From Owenia fusiformis (taxonomy: Eukaryota; Annelida; Polychaeta; Sabellida; Oweniidae): 64,000 nucleotides of DNA. Positions 22,507 through 35,360 of this stretch are shown piece after piece. The number at the start of each line of letters is the position of its first letter. Position 1 is the first letter of the stretch. The position numbers were made by a program, and so were the translations under genes. The notes below the pieces were generated by a model. That model did no database searches. It was not told the origin of the DNA and saw only the letters and a list, made by a program, of their open reading frames with translations. The DNA lies in assembly GCA_903813345.2 (NCBI GenBank), contig CAIIXF020000002.1:9856650-9920649 (forward strand), given 5' to 3'.

Positions 22507-24063
22507 TTGACATGGGATTGGATGGTATGGTGACATTCATTGTGACACTTGTTCATTTTTACTGTTTTCCAAGTCCTTGATAGGCCTAGTTATATTACCC
22601 CCATAAATGTGGGGTTATTTTGAGGTTTTTTGATAGTTAGGACATTTGTTTCTCAAAATAACCCCACAAATTTAAGGCTTTGATTCTTTCACAAAAACCT
22701 ATATAGGCCTAAAATGTCTAGGCAAGAACTATTGTATAAAAGTCACTTTTGAGACCCTGGCTCCAGTAGCACATCCATTTTGTAACGTCTTTATAACCAG
22801 GTGGGGATCAGTGTATCTGTGATATGTAAAATTTATATTTATTTTGTTTTTAAAGAGATTTATATACATATGCCATCTATTATGTTCACCTCGCATAGAT
22901 TTAAGTGCGTTCGATGTTTGAGCGTATTTATAAGCTCACAAATGATTTCTTAAGCGTCGTGTAAATGTAACAGGCGATATTTGTATGTCGATCAACATTT
23001 GCATGTTTAATCACAACATGTACATCAACAGGGTCATCATATGGTATATCATTCAAGTTTTATACAGATTCAACTAAGACACTTTGACGAATCATGAAGT
23101 TATGCCACTTTTCCAAGATTTTAGCAGGTGAATGGAACTCTGGCCCAAATTAAAAGCTGAATAAAAGATGACAGCACTAGATTTTAATGTTATCTTTGTT
23201 AAAAAAATGTCTAAAAATGCAAAAATGTTTGTCACTTCCTGTTTTGTCATTTCCTGTTAACTTCCATGGAACCTTAAGCGCATTAAGATATGCATGGCTT
23301 TATAACAAAAACAGAATAAATAAATAAGATTAGCCGATGGGTCTGAAACTGGGTGGCTCCATGATGGTCTACTAGAGGTGAGTTTTTTAGCTAATTTTTA
23401 GATTTAATAAATTACCAATTTGCAACTTTACTCCAAAGCATCGTATCCACTATCCAGACATTATTCGAGCATTCAGTCATACTGTAATTTGAAAAGCAAA
23501 AACGTATGTTTATTACAACCAAAAATATTTAGTTTGATCCATATTGGCCATCGCAATGCACTGCAGTTCTAGATGTGTTAGGGAGGTGCGTTACTTTTGA
23601 CATCTCACGCAGTAGTAGCGTCAGACAGACGGACAAATGATTGGTGCGTCAACATTGTCCACCGTGATCATTTGCTCTCATTTAATATGCAAAAATGTAT
23701 GCTCCCTATAATTTCCCGCCATTTCCTATTCAACCAATCAGGTTCTTGATTGAAGGACAATGAAGAAAAATTCAATGGACAAGGATGTGGTAAGAATTTA
23801 TCCCAAATTTTGTAATAATTCTCATTGATATAATAATCTAACGATTAATTACCTTCATGTTTATAAAGTGAATAGTATAAGCTTCATGTACGTATAATAT
23901 TCCTATAGGAGTATCAAGTTGAAGTTGCATTTTACAAACGTCATATTTGTGAACACCATCTAAATTTTGTGTCTAAAGTCCATTTCACTGCTTCATTTCG
24001 TCAGTAGAACGGCACAAATAAGAAATTGGGAGACCATTGTGCAATAATATGTGGAAAAGTATA

Positions 24064-24265
24064 TTCATAATGTACATGAATGACATTTGTATATCTTGGA
24101 TTGCTTCTAGTTTGGCTTATAAAGTGTGTGGCCTCTTATATTGGGATGCTTCTCTGCCATGTTATTTTCAATAAGATTAACATGGCTGAAATTCTTCAAA
24201 TTACAAGACGGCACAGGCTTATTGCACATAAAACTAAAAAATCTGAAATATACAAATGTCATTCA
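24064..24265. mobile_element. TA-flanked miniature element, left arm copy (truncated)
   Basis: It begins TTCATAATGTACATGAATGA after TA at 24062-24063 and is collinear with the reverse complement of 24968-25182. Its far inverted end stops at tcattca, where the sequence jumps to the next arm copy, so one end is lost. Confidence 0.7.
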
Positions 24266-24967
24266 CTCTAGAGTCCATTTCACTGCTTCATTTCGTCAGT
24301 AGAACGGCAAAAATAAGAAATTGGGAGACCATTGTGCAATAATATATGGAAAGTACAGTGCTGGTATATATTAATTGATTAGTCGTTTAATTGGGATATT
24401 TCATTGAATTTTAACATTTAATGTCCCAAACTTCCACAAACTGCAGAAAAGTATACCCCAAAAATCATATTTACCAAAATGAGTGTCTCCAAGGCTTCAC
24501 ACCAGCGTATGCATAATGCGTTTGTCACGAGTTTGAGCTGAAATTTCGCCAAAATGAAGTAGGCTAAGGGTAGTCTCTGCCAGGTTTGTTTATTGTGGTA
24601 AGCTTGTAAGTGCTCAGAAGCAAATAATTCATGTGCGCAAAATAATCAAATAATCTGATTGGTTTAAACTTTGCTGCACATGCGCATTGTGTGCCATGTT
24701 TTTTTCTAGTGATTTCGTTTTGTTTCATGGAGTTTACGTTTCAGTGTAACTTCCGCAAAAATGGCGGACCATGAACAGAATTAACAGGTAAAATCACTTC
24801 GAAATTTCAACAGAACTTTTTACCTATAATAGCAAAACTTTTGTTTTATTTGTTCATCCTATCCATCAGATAAGAGTTTCAGGGGTATGTAGGCAAATTC
24901 ATTTTGGTAGGAGCACTCTGTTTAGTTTGAAAACGCACCCTTTATTATTATATATCAGCACTGTATA

Positions 24968-25182
24968 TTCATAATGTACATGAATGACATTTGTATATTT
25001 CAGATTTTTTAGTTTTATGTGTAATAAGCCTGTGCCGTCTTGTAATTTGAAGAATTTCAGCCATGTTAATCTTATTGAAAATAACATGGCAGAGAAGCAT
25101 CCCAATATAAGAGGCCACACACTTTATAAGCCAAACTAGAAGCAATCCAAGATATACAAATGTCATTCATGTACATTATGAA
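24968..25182. mobile_element. TA-flanked miniature element, right arm copy (complete)
   Basis: About 215 bp with inverted ends of around 30 bp (TTCATAATGTACATGAATGA and on) and TA on both sides (24966-24967, 25183-25184). The uninserted arm at 24272-24352 shows the empty site as ggaaagTAcagtgctgg. A TA target and long inverted ends suggest a Tc1/mariner-type miniature element. Confidence 0.75.
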
Positions 25183-25897
25183 TATACTTTTCCATATATT
25201 ATTGCACAATGGTCTCCCAATTTCTTATTTTTGCCGTTCTACTGACGAAATGAAGCAGTGAAATGGACTCTAGATCTACTTTCTTTTTTTTCTACAATGT
25301 ATTCTCATTGCATTTTGTGTTGAATCACTAAATCAAACCATTGAAGGCAATTCAGTGTTGTTGAGATATTTGAGAAAAAATGGGGAAACTGAAAAGGCAG
25401 CCATTTTGTGTGTTTTTCCATGAAATATCACCATTTACATTCTAGTTACCCTTTTTCTAGGTTTAAACTTAATATAAAAAGGAAAACCATTTCTCTGGGT
25501 GAGACATTCCATTTGCAACTTAAGGTGCTATGGAAGGGAAATGACAATTTTTTGCATTTTTAGACATTTTTTGAACAGAGTTCTGTTTTGTCCTCCAGTC
25601 AATTCAACTAGTTCCAAATACCATTTACAGGTCCAGGATCACAATGTTCATGGTCAGAATTTACCATATTCTATGGCCACTGAGTGTGGCCATACAATAT
25701 AAATAAGACACTCTTTGTTGTTTTGAAATTGCCGAGCCGTCTTATTTTTATTGATGTAAACATAATAAACTCACCTTCATTGATCTTTACACGTAGTCCT
25801 ATTTCATAAATCGGTCTACTTCGCAGGATATTTATTCACAAAATAAAACTGAAGGAAATTTTTACAACATCATTTCAATTCATGAAATATTAACAGA

Positions 25898-26015
25898 ATG
25901 ATTTTTAGAATATTACATAAATTCATTGAACGCCGGCTTAAGATTTTACGATAGTTCACGGTGTTCCAGATGGAAACACTTCTAGCCAAGAATTGGCTAG
26001 AGACTCGAGTAAGTC
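25898..26015 (+). mobile_element. Fragment related to the intron-4 hAT element
   Basis: It aligns in the same orientation with 13918-14036, best over gttcac.gt.ttccagatg and ccaag.attggctagagact. Neither hAT terminus is present, so this is an internal fragment or a diverged relative. Confidence 0.55.
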
Positions 26016-26467
26016 AGAATGACCCTAAACATGATGAAATAACCTTTTCAGCCCTATGAAAATGTGACTGAAAAATAGCTAAAAGTAGGAGGTAGGAATT
26101 GGTCAGTGAACAGAATCTTTTGAATTTTTCAGAAAATGTGCCCAATATATTGCTCTAAATGATACAATCTTTGAAAATTTGATATCATTCATAGAAAAAG
26201 AAAAAAAATGAAAAAACTGATTTGAAAAGCGATCTATTTTCCTTTTTATGACCGCCATTTTTGTTTCAGACAATTTTCTAAAATTTCAAAGATTGTATCA
26301 ATTAGAGCATTATATTGGGCACATTTTCTGAAAAATCCAAAAGATTCTGTTCAGTGACCTTCCCTTGCTCCTACTTTAAGCTTTTTTTCAGTTAGTTACA
26401 CTTTCAAATGGAATGTTATAAAAACCCTTCGACCTTCGACCTGCACCTTCGACCTTCAGCTTCGACC

Positions 26468-27078
26468 TACAGGGTGTCCAAAAAGCGGGCCAAAAAGAAA
26501 GTTATAAAACCCTTCGACCTGCACCGTTGACTTTTCTTATGAAAATTGTCTAAGCTAAAAAATATTTTTTGAAAAACGACTAAGTCCAACTTCACATAGA
26601 TTATGAAATTGAATGGAGCTCTGTCCTCGTCGAAAGCTAGCCGTTATCTCTTGAGTTTACATCGGCGAAATACTTTATTGGCCTGGTGACGGACAAGATT
26701 TCAAATAACAAGTTATTGACGCCATATCCCGTTTTAATATTGATCACACAACAAGACTATAATTGGAACTCAATAAATAGAACAGTAATTGATCGCTACT
26801 TACTCTAATTTTACTTCGATTCAATCGAATCAAAACCAGGAAGTAAGTTCTAAAAAGGGAAACTTCCATTTAAACTACCCGATCAACATCAACAGAATCT
26901 TAATTTGATAACATGAAAACGCTATTTCACCCCTGTAACTATACCTAGAGTACTACAAACGTTGCTACAATTTAAGATCTTAATGATCTCACCTGTGAAC
27001 CACAAATCAAGTGACTCTTGCGTGGTCTGAGATCGGCAAAAATAGCTTCTATAATATTTTCTTTTTGGACACCCTGTA
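26468..27078. mobile_element. Tc1/mariner-type miniature element (TACAGGGTG ends)
   Basis: 611 bp with 18-bp perfect inverted ends TACAGGGTGTCCAAAAAG. It is nested in a hairpin-forming host repeat whose halves (aacccttcgaccttc and gaaggtcgaagggtt) lie immediately outside. No transposase frame remains. Confidence 0.75.
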
Positions 27079-27367
27079 AGTCGAAGGTGAAGGTCGAAGG
27101 GTTTTTATAACATTCCCTTTCAAAGGGCTAAAAAGGTTTCATCGTCTTTCTGACCATGCACATTGTGATCCTGGTCATGTAAATGATATGTGGAAATAGT
27201 TAAATTGACTGGAGGTCAAACCAGAACTCTATTATCTTTGTTCAAAAAATGTCTAAAAATGCAAAGTTTTTGTCACTTCCTGTTTCGTCATTTCCAACGG
27301 ATTAAGAGATAAAAGCTAAAACAATATGTTGACAACGGGTACACCCCAGTTGTCCGAAACCCAGTTG

Positions 27368-28662
27368 CAGGCCTGTCAACTGTCCCGCAACTTGCGTATT
27401 TGTCACGCATTCGCAGAAAATGTCACGCAAATACGCATTTTACCTGGTAATTATCAAGCAAAAATATCTCTGTAGAAAAATTTCTAAAAAAGTTCGTCTA
27501 CACAGCAAAAATACGAACGCCGAAAAAAAACGTACGCATTTCGTTTGGACTTTTCACGCAAATTACGTATATGTCACGCATTCCGTTCGAAATTTTTCGT
27601 ACCTACCCCCTCCCCCCCAGTTGTTTGAAACCCATTACTCTGAAAAATATAGTCATAATTTACCAGAGAATGGGGGGACGTACTTTAAGCTTAGGCCAGT
27701 TCCATGCCATGTATTTGGCCAAATTAATGGCATGGACGCATTCTAATGTTCATAGATCTCACACTTTGAATTGCATCCATTGCATGACGTTACCAGAATG
27801 GCAGGAACGGGGGATTTATTTTACATTGAGATTCTGAAAAGGTTATCAAAACATAATATATATTATGGAACAGTTTATTTATCTTCTTCAATCTCTTTTA
27901 TATAGGCAAAATAAAATGAACCATTTTGAAACAGATAAAATAAGTTAAAGTATAGATCTTTAAGAATAAAACAGTATACATATTATGTTGTCAAAATATT
28001 TCGTCGCATTTAATTTCTTAGTCTCTGTCTCTTATCAAATCGTAAAAGAACAAAACATTCTAAACTTAATCACTTGGGATCAACTGGAAACGAAGACAGG
28101 CTGTTCTCGTATCAAAATGGTTGTTCTCCCATTCGCAAGAAGTTTCATTTCAGGCATGTACTCACTTCAGCCTTTTGAATTTAATCTCTATTTCTCGAAC
28201 AGAGTACGTAAGTGAAGAATAAGTTTTGGTTTCAAAAGATGTACATGTCAACTTTACTAAATAAATGCCCACTTGCTTGGGAAAGCTATTTTTCCCTTTT
28301 ATGAACGCCCATCAACCATTGGAACAAATGTTGTTCCCTCTCAAAAAAGGCCCATGGGCCATTAAGAAAATTTGTTTAAAAATTGTAGGTACGTAAATTT
28401 CCGATTAACATGCGTGACATATACGGGATTCGCGTGACAAATCCGAACAAATTGCGTTCGTTTTTTTTTCCGACGTTCGTATTTTTACCGTTCCGTAAAC
28501 ATATTTTGAAAAAAATTTCTACAGAAATATTTTTGCTTGACAATTACCAGGTAAAATGCGTAATTGCGTGACATTTTCTGTCACGCAAAAAAACTGGCGT
28601 GACTTCAAATTCTTCAGCAAATGCGTGACAAATGCGCAAATTGCAGGACAGTTGATAGGCCT
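27368..28662. mobile_element. Long-inverted-repeat element with CAGGCCTG ends
   Basis: Arms of roughly 240-280 bp at 27370-27605 and 28385-28662 are inverted copies, with outer ends GCAGGCCTGTCAACTGTCC and, in reverse complement, GCAGGCCTATCAACTGTCC. The arms contain many gtcacgca/tgcgtgac motifs. The centre has no recognisable transposase. No clear target duplication was seen. The surrounding DNA has repeated gtttcggacaactggg motifs (27350-27372, 28890-28945) whose relation to the element is unknown. Confidence 0.7.
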
Positions 28663-29078
28663 GCCTATGTATTTTATGTAAACTCCACTTTGCGATGAGA
28701 ATGACATAATTTAACTTTGTTTGTTTGAACATCGATATCACCTGTATATGCCCTTGTACTTTCATCTTTTGACAGTTTTATTAAATACCAGCCCATAAAG
28801 GAATCGTTCAGTTGATGAAATTTACTCTCAAATACACCCTTTACCAATGAAAAAGTGATCGTTCATAGAGCTGTAAGCTGTAATTTTCGGAGAGCTGGGT
28901 TTCGGAGAATTAGGTTTCGGACAACTGGGTTTCGGACAACTGGGTTGACCCCTTGACAACCCTTATTTTAATATTTGCTGCAATAATATGTCGGCTTTTT
29001 AGGTAAAAATTTGTCAATATTTTGATTTTCAAACATTAAGATCAGGGTGCGTGCATGATGGGAAATTTTCTGCATTCC

Positions 29079-29608
29079 TCAATTGACCTTTTGCGATCAT
29101 AATTCAAGTGTTTTGTTTGTGGATACTGATATGTATTTCGTCTTATTGGTATGACGTCATATAACAATGATATTAGACATGATGGAATCATGAAATGGTG
29201 GACACATGGCAGTTTTGAGCTGAAAATATTATTATTTCTTTTATGAAAGCAATGGGTCGAATATTTACCAGGTATGCCGATTTGACTAGATCATGAGTTT
29301 ATTTTTATATGTGTGAAGTTTCGGTGAAATTCATGCTAAACATTGATGTCTATAAGCACCCCCCCCATTTTTATCAAAATTGGGGGGCGCTTAACCGCTA
29401 TCTAAATCATGTCATTAGGATCCTAGACTTGACATGTGCTTTGAATGAATGTTGATCTAGTCAAATCAAACACTTATGTGAAAAATAAATCAATAAAGCA
29501 CGAAATATAGAAGATAATCTCTCAAAATCAAACATCTAAAGCTGAGTGGCCTAATTGTGACGTCACTACAAGATAGAATCTATCCAGTGATCGCAAATCA
29601 TCAATTGA
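29079..29608. mobile_element. 514-bp insertion with 8-bp target duplication TCAATTGA
   Basis: The insert 29087-29600 is flanked by TCAATTGA at 29079-29086 and 29601-29608. The opposite arm of the host element (reverse complement of about 30460-30475) shows the uninterrupted site. Inner ends pair over TTTGCGATCA. It contains a short poly-C run near 29360. It is non-coding. Confidence 0.85.
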
Positions 29609-29796
29609 GTCACATGTTATTTTTCAAAGAAGAATCACTCCTTCCCCACGTGGCCTACATCTTCCTCAAAGAGTGCACTCATATGCCTAGAAAAGAATTG
29701 TGACAAGAATGTTTTGAAGTGTATAAAAAACAAGAAAATTCAGTGAAAAAATGCAAAAAAATTTCAGAAATTTTTCACTGAATTGTTTCGTTTTTA

Positions 29797-29865
29797 GCTC
29801 ACATGGTGAGCTTTTGCAATCACTCACTTGTCCGTCTGTCTGTCCGTCTGTCCGTCCGTCCGTCC

Positions 29866-29908
<43 letters not shown>

Positions 29909-30340
29909 AACAATAGTGGCACGTTTTAAAACCTCTGTCGATAGGATTCCTGTTTTAAGTTATTTCTGTTCAACATCAATACAGAAAACTCCCTCATGAC
30001 TCCTGGTTCAAAAGCTCGCCTATTTTCAAAATGGCCGTCACTTTTGTCTCGTGAAATTCACTTTCGACCCATTTTCTGGCTTTACAAATAATTTCAGGTG
30101 TCCTACATTGTAAAAATCCATGTCAATGTAAAGGGTAGATATATGAAATAATTTTGTTACAAATAATTGGCAAAAAATTATATCCGGTTTTTTTCAGCCA
30201 TTTTACTCAACATCTGTCTCTCAGTCAGTCCAAAATAGTGGCAAGTGGCTTGAAATAATTTTGTTACAAAAAATCAGCAAAAAATTATATCCATTTTTTC
30301 TGTCACCATGTGAGCCCAGTACCCACGGTACTAATTTTTT
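29797..30340. mobile_element. Miniature element with agctcacatggtgagc end and TCYG microsatellite
   Basis: It begins agctcacatggtgagc and ends ccatgtgagcccagtaccca. It carries a (TCTG/TCCG)n tract at 29830-29908 and two further internal similarities (caaaaaattatatcc, twice). Elements with this look are common in marine invertebrate genomes; the assignment is from memory of the type, not from a search. Confidence 0.55.
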
Positions 30341-30868
30341 ATACAATTTACCAAACAAATCTTCTCACAAGTCTTTTCTAGGTACATACTCTTTGTGCAA
30401 AACTGGAAGATGTAGATAATGTGGGGAAGGAGTGATTCATGTTTGAAAAATATCATGCGACTCAATTGAGGAATGCAGAAAATTTCCCAACATGCACCCT
30501 GGCCTTAATGACGTACCGGATCCGAGATTCATTGTTCCAGGATTCATGACGCTATTTCCATTATTCTACGCCATGTTTGGCGGGAAACATGTACCTTTTT
30601 TGCGGGCAATTAATCCACATTCTGGCGGGAAATTTTACCTGTTTAGCGAGAAATCACATCTATTTGGCGGGTAAAATCATTTGCATAAGTTGAATAAAGT
30701 GAACCTTATTTCATAAACATAGCCATTCATATCTTATGGGACAAACTCCTCTTGTTTTTATGGAAGAATTCTTTCAATGGATAATGGGTAGAAACCCTCA
30801 TTATAATATTTTATGGGGAAATAGTTAATGGTGAGTGGATAAAATTCCTAGGGTTTTTGGTGGAGAGT

Positions 30869-31586
30869 TACACTCCCCTCCATAAGTTTGGCAACCTTAG
30901 CTCCCCCATTGAACTACGTGTTAACGCCTCTTTATGTTTGAATTTTTATTTACTTAACCTGAGATGTAATAACTTATAATATTGATGGAAACATAACAAA
31001 TTTTCCCAATTTTTTCCTAAACATTAGGTTGGAAATTGATGATAAATTTGATGAATTTTTGAAAATCGTCATTCCCATGTAAACCACTTGATCGATACTA
31101 AAGTTACAGGGCTTCAAAGTTATTTTTGAAAATCATTTTTCGCCCCCTGTGTTATTTCAATGGGAAAGGATTTTTGAAAAACAATTTTGACTTTAAAGCC
31201 CTATAACTTTGTTAAACCTGTAGAAACTTATCATTTTTTTGTTAAATAAAGTTAGCAAATTCAATTGCTTACCTAACTTGTATTTTTTGCAAGGACTCGA
31301 CTGGATAGATATTCTGCCATATGACTTGCGGCAAACCTACCATTTCCCATTGGTTAACATGGGAATGTGGATTTTTGAAAATTTATTATCAATTTTCGAC
31401 TTATTGTTATCAAGGAAAAAAATTGAGAAAATTTGGAGGTATTGGAAATGAAGTCAAATTTTGTTTCAATCAATAGTATAAGTATTTTCATCACAAGCTA
31501 ATTAAATAAAAATTCAAAGGTAAAGAGGCTTTAACACATAGTTAAATGGGGGAGCAAAGGTTGTCAAACTTATGGAGGGGAGTGTA
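30869..31586. mobile_element. Tc1/mariner-type miniature element with long inverted ends
   Basis: Ends TACACTCCCCTCCATAAGTT and its inverted copy continue as imperfect inverted arms for about 85 bp (to tttgaatttttattta). The centre also holds an internal palindrome (31080-31210). TA is at both borders. It has no coding capacity. Confidence 0.75.
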
Positions 31587-32234
31587 CCGTAATTATGGGT
31601 TAGTTAGATGGATAAAACCCTCATGTTTTAAGAGGAGAATCCCTAACATTGGAAATCGAATTCACTCAGTTTTGGATAGTCAAGTTGCTCATATTTTCTT
31701 GAAAGAAAACCTTTTATTCATTATGTGTACTCATTATTGAACAATTAGGGGCAATATTTTGTCATACTCCGCAGGATGTATAAATTATTTTCCCAAACTA
31801 CGTTTTAAGCTTACCTTAAAAGGGATTTTATATTTTTTTGGGTTTTGGTACAATTTCCATTCCCGCCATTTTTATTAGCCATCTATTGGGTAAAATATGG
31901 GATCATTTCAAGTTCCCTCCATTTTTATTAGTCATTTTGCAAGGTAAATTTGGCATTTAAATTAAACCCACGTCCCTCATTTGCACCTTAACTGTTGCCT
32001 GTTTCCCTTTTAAATGGGCCACGTGGTAGGGTAGTGTGAAATCATCTCTGGTTCTTGCACGTCATATTTACATACAGGTGACAGGTCATCTCAACCCAAA
32101 ATCAACTCCACCTCAGTCAAACTCAACCTCAAGTCAACTTTGGTTTGAGTTTAACTGCTTCCAAGCAATCGGTTGAACCTAAAAGAAGTCATTATCTCAT
32201 TGCTGACCTTTTCCTATTTTGTATGTACTTCCAG

Positions 32235-32427
32235 GTGCCCTCCTCTTACCCTGGCCATGAAAAATGCTGTGTTGTCCGAGAAGTGTCAGAGAGGAACCAA
32301 AGTCTACACCATCCGTCTACAGCATTTGTACCCACATATCATACTGTTATAACTACCATTGGTGATGTCTTTATACGCCTAAAGTAGCATTGTCCAAGAC
32401 AGGAGAGGTCTCTCGGATCATAGTCAA
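32235..32427 (+). other. Exon-like module, copy 1
   Basis: 193 bp between a good acceptor (tatgtacttccag) and the consensus donor GTAAGT. One frame is open for 50 codons (VPSSYPGHEK, then FIRLK) before TAG at 32385-32387, 40 nt upstream of the donor. Among the three copies I count four codons with amino-acid changes and one silent change, so protein-level constraint is not evident. It may be an exon of a non-coding transcript. Confidence 0.45.
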
Positions 32428-33029
32428 GTAAGTACAATATTTCATTTCCTAATATTCACTTCCACAAAGTAAAGAAAATCGATAATTTCCGGTGCGCTGA
32501 TTGGTTGTATGCAAATGAGTCAAATCAAAGACATCAATGATGGAAAGTTTTGAAGAATTTGTACAGCCAGCATAGGAATTTTTTGAATTAACTGCAATAA
32601 AAAGGATTCTATTTGCCCAACGCACTAATTATTTTTAATCAAATATGAAATATAGATGGGGCACTTTCATTCCGAATCTTATGTAATTTAATTTAATCAT
32701 TTTTTGACAGAACTATTGTTTAATTAGACTTCTCAGATCAGCCTCACATACCCTGGCTCAAATGTCTTGTGCGATTGTAAACAACAAATGTAAATTGTGA
32801 AGTTACAAACAACTCAGTTAAATTTCTATTTCCACCATTTTTATTTGCCATCTATTGGGTAAATTACTCCACCATTTTTGTTGGCCACCTATTGAGAAAA
32901 CTTAATACTATTAGAAAACTCTGATGTAACTGCTATAATTTTAAGTCTAGTATTTTGGACATATTCATATTGTACTGAAGTTTAAACACATTTCAAATCA
33001 GCATGCATTAGTGTTTATAAAAATGAATC

Positions 33030-34140
33030 GTACTTTATTCATTTCATGGTCACCTATTTAGGACAACATGTTTATATTCCACTTATGCTCATCCATTAAG
33101 GATGACGTGTACATATTTCACTTTTGATCATCCATTAAGGATGTGTATATATTTCACTTATGTTCATCAATTAGGGAGGACATGTATATATTTCACTTAG
33201 TCCATTAAGGATGACAAATACTTAGTTCATGTATGCTCATCCATTAGGGATGACAAATACTTAGTCCATTAATGCTCATCCATAAAGGATGATAAATACT
33301 TAGTCGATTAATGCTCATCCATAAAAGATGACAAATACTTATTCCATTAATGCTCATCCATAAAGGATGACAAATACTTAGTCCATTTATGCACATCCAT
33401 AAATGATGACAAATACTTGGTCCATTTATGCACATCCATAAAGCTTGACAAATACTTTGTTCATGTATGCTCCTCCATAAAGGTTGACAAATACTTAGTC
33501 CATTTATGTTCATCCATAAAGGGTGACAAATACTTAGTCCATTTATGCTCATCAATAAAGGATGACAAATACTTAGTCCATTTATGTTCATCCATAAAGG
33601 ATGACAAATACGTAGTCCATTAATGCTCATCCATAAAGGGTGACAAATACTTAGTCCATTTATGTTCATCCATAAAGGATGACAAATACGTAGTCCATTA
33701 ATGCTCATCCATAAAGGGTGACAAATACTTAGTTCATTTATGCTCATCCATAAAGGGTGACAAATACTTAGTCCATTTATGCTCATCCATAAAGGATGAC
33801 AAATACTTAGTCCATTTATGCTCATCCATAAAGGATGACAAATACTTAGTCCATTTATGTTCATCCATCAGGGATGACAAATACGTAGTCCATTTATGCT
33901 CATCCATAAAGGATGACAAATACTTAGTCCATTTATGCTCATCCATAAAGGATGACAAATACTTAGTCCATTTATGTTCATCCATCAGGGATGACAAATA
34001 CGTAGTCCATTTATGCTCATCCATAAAGGATGACAAATACTTAGTCCATTTATGCTCATCCATAAAGGATGACAAATACTTACTCCATTTATGTTCATTC
34101 ATAAAGGATGACAAATACTTAGTTGATTAATGCTCATCCA
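33030..34140. repeat. 39-bp minisatellite, array 1
   Basis: About 28 units of tccatttatgctcatccata plus aaggatgacaaatacttag. Since 39 is a multiple of three, several frames stay open on both strands, including a 206-codon frame on the minus strand with a 13-residue repeat. No start context, splice signals or domain support coding. Confidence 0.92.
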
Positions 34141-35103
34141 TTTAGAATGTTGACTAGACATAGTGCTGTACGATTAGTGTGTTTGTAGGAAATGTATTCA
34201 TAATACTATTACTATGCTTACCCAAGCTTTTAACTCTGAGTGAAAACTATTATTAGTGATGTAGTCTTATATGACATGTTGAATGTCAGATGTTTTTGGA
34301 TGGTATCTGCTCCAATGATTTTGCATTTAATCATGAAACGCTCATCGCCAGACACCCTTAAACAAACATCCTCTTTGTGAAAAGAGGAAAAATGTTTCAC
34401 AATATGTTGTGCCTTACATCAAAGTAAAGATACATTTCTTGGACGACTTTTTATTCATCTTAAGATTTGAGAGAAACAATTGATTCACGAAAATACAGTT
34501 GAATAACAAACTAGGAAATATATCTACATATAACACAATGACACGCAGTTTAAATAACAGTTAACTGGGTTTTTTGTTACATACCAATGTCAAAATAAGT
34601 AACATTTTCGAAGTGAAGCTTACACGCTCCCTGTACTTTAATAGATAGATAATAGATTTACTGAAATGTCTCTTGTATTGCTTTATAGTTATGCTTCCCT
34701 GCGCCCACTATTCTCTATCTTTGCCTTTGTTTTTGCCAACAATATTCTACAAACTGCTTGATGAATCTATTTTATGTCTGGTAGATCACAAGAAATGAAT
34801 GTAAAATGTATTTAATGTTCAGAAATATGGAATAAAACCCATGTCCCTCATTTGCAACTTAACTGTAGCCTGTTTTCCTTTTAAACATGGCCACGTGGTA
34901 GGGTAGTGTGAAATCATCTCTGGTTCTTGCACGTCATATTTACATACAGGTGACAGGTCATCTCAACCCAAAAACTCCACCTCAGTCAAACTCCACCTCA
35001 AGTCAACTTTGGTTTGAGTTTAACTGCTTCCAAGCAATCGGTTGAACCTATAAGAAGTCATTAGCTCATTGCTGACTTTTTTCTATTTTGTATGTACTTC
35101 CAG

Positions 35104-35296
35104 GTGCCCTCCTCTTACCCTGGCCATGAAAAATTCTGTGTTGTCCGAGAAGTGTCAGAGAGGAACCACAGTCTACACCATCCGTCTACAGCATTTGTAC
35201 CCACATATCATACTGTTATAACTACCATTGGTGATGTCTTTATACGCCTAAAGTAGCATTGTCCAAGACAGGAGAGGTCTCTCGGATCATAGTCAA
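35104..35296 (+). other. Exon-like module, copy 2
   Basis: Same 193-bp module with the same acceptor and GTAAGT donor as copy 1. It differs at a few positions, including F for C and H for Q in the 50-codon frame. It lies at the start of the second duplicated unit. Confidence 0.45.
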
Positions 35297-35360
35297 GTAA
35301 GTACAATATTCATTTCCTAATATTCACCTTTCCACAAAGTAAAGAAAATCGATAATTTCT

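Larger units (their letters stand above)
23978..25273. repeat. Inverted repeat with MITE-bearing arms
   Basis: The left arm (about 23978-24360) and right arm (about 24951-25273) are inverted copies of one sequence (agtccatttcactgcttcat and on), each containing the same inserted miniature element. The left side also has a second, uninserted copy of the arm at 24272-24352. Between the arms lies about 580 bp of unrelated sequence. Short open frames on both arms are mirror images of each other and are not genes. Confidence 0.85.
25535..27290. repeat. Nested inverted-repeat composite
   Basis: 25535-25660 and 27145-27290 are inverted copies (for example ctccagtcaattcaact against agttaaattgactggag). 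Inside are a hAT-like fragment (25898-26015), a palindrome with arms at about 26075-26180 and 26270-26380, and an inverted-repeat element at 26406-27118 that itself holds the TA-type element 26468-27078. The segment at 23180-23270 resembles the right outer arm. This looks like repeated insertion into older miniature elements. Confidence 0.65.
29043..30501. mobile_element. hAT-like fold-back element with two nested insertions
   Basis: Outer ends are CAGGGTGCGTGCATGATGGG and, in reverse complement, CAGGGTGCATGTTGGG. The arms continue as inverted copies through tcaattgaggaatgcag and the cactccttccccac block (29625-29712 against 30363-30450). The left arm is interrupted by 29087-29600. The centre contains a second element with the TCYG microsatellite. 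CAGGG ends fit the hAT superfamily, but I could not see a matching 8-bp duplication. Confidence 0.65.

Noticed and set aside
24080-24271. 63-codon frame resembling a membrane protein, with a mirror copy at 24969-25166
   Set aside because: Both frames are reads through the same miniature element in inverted arms.
33244-33864. 206-codon open frame on the minus strand
   Set aside because: It lies wholly within the 39-bp minisatellite; frames stay open because the unit is a multiple of three, and other frames on both strands are open too.
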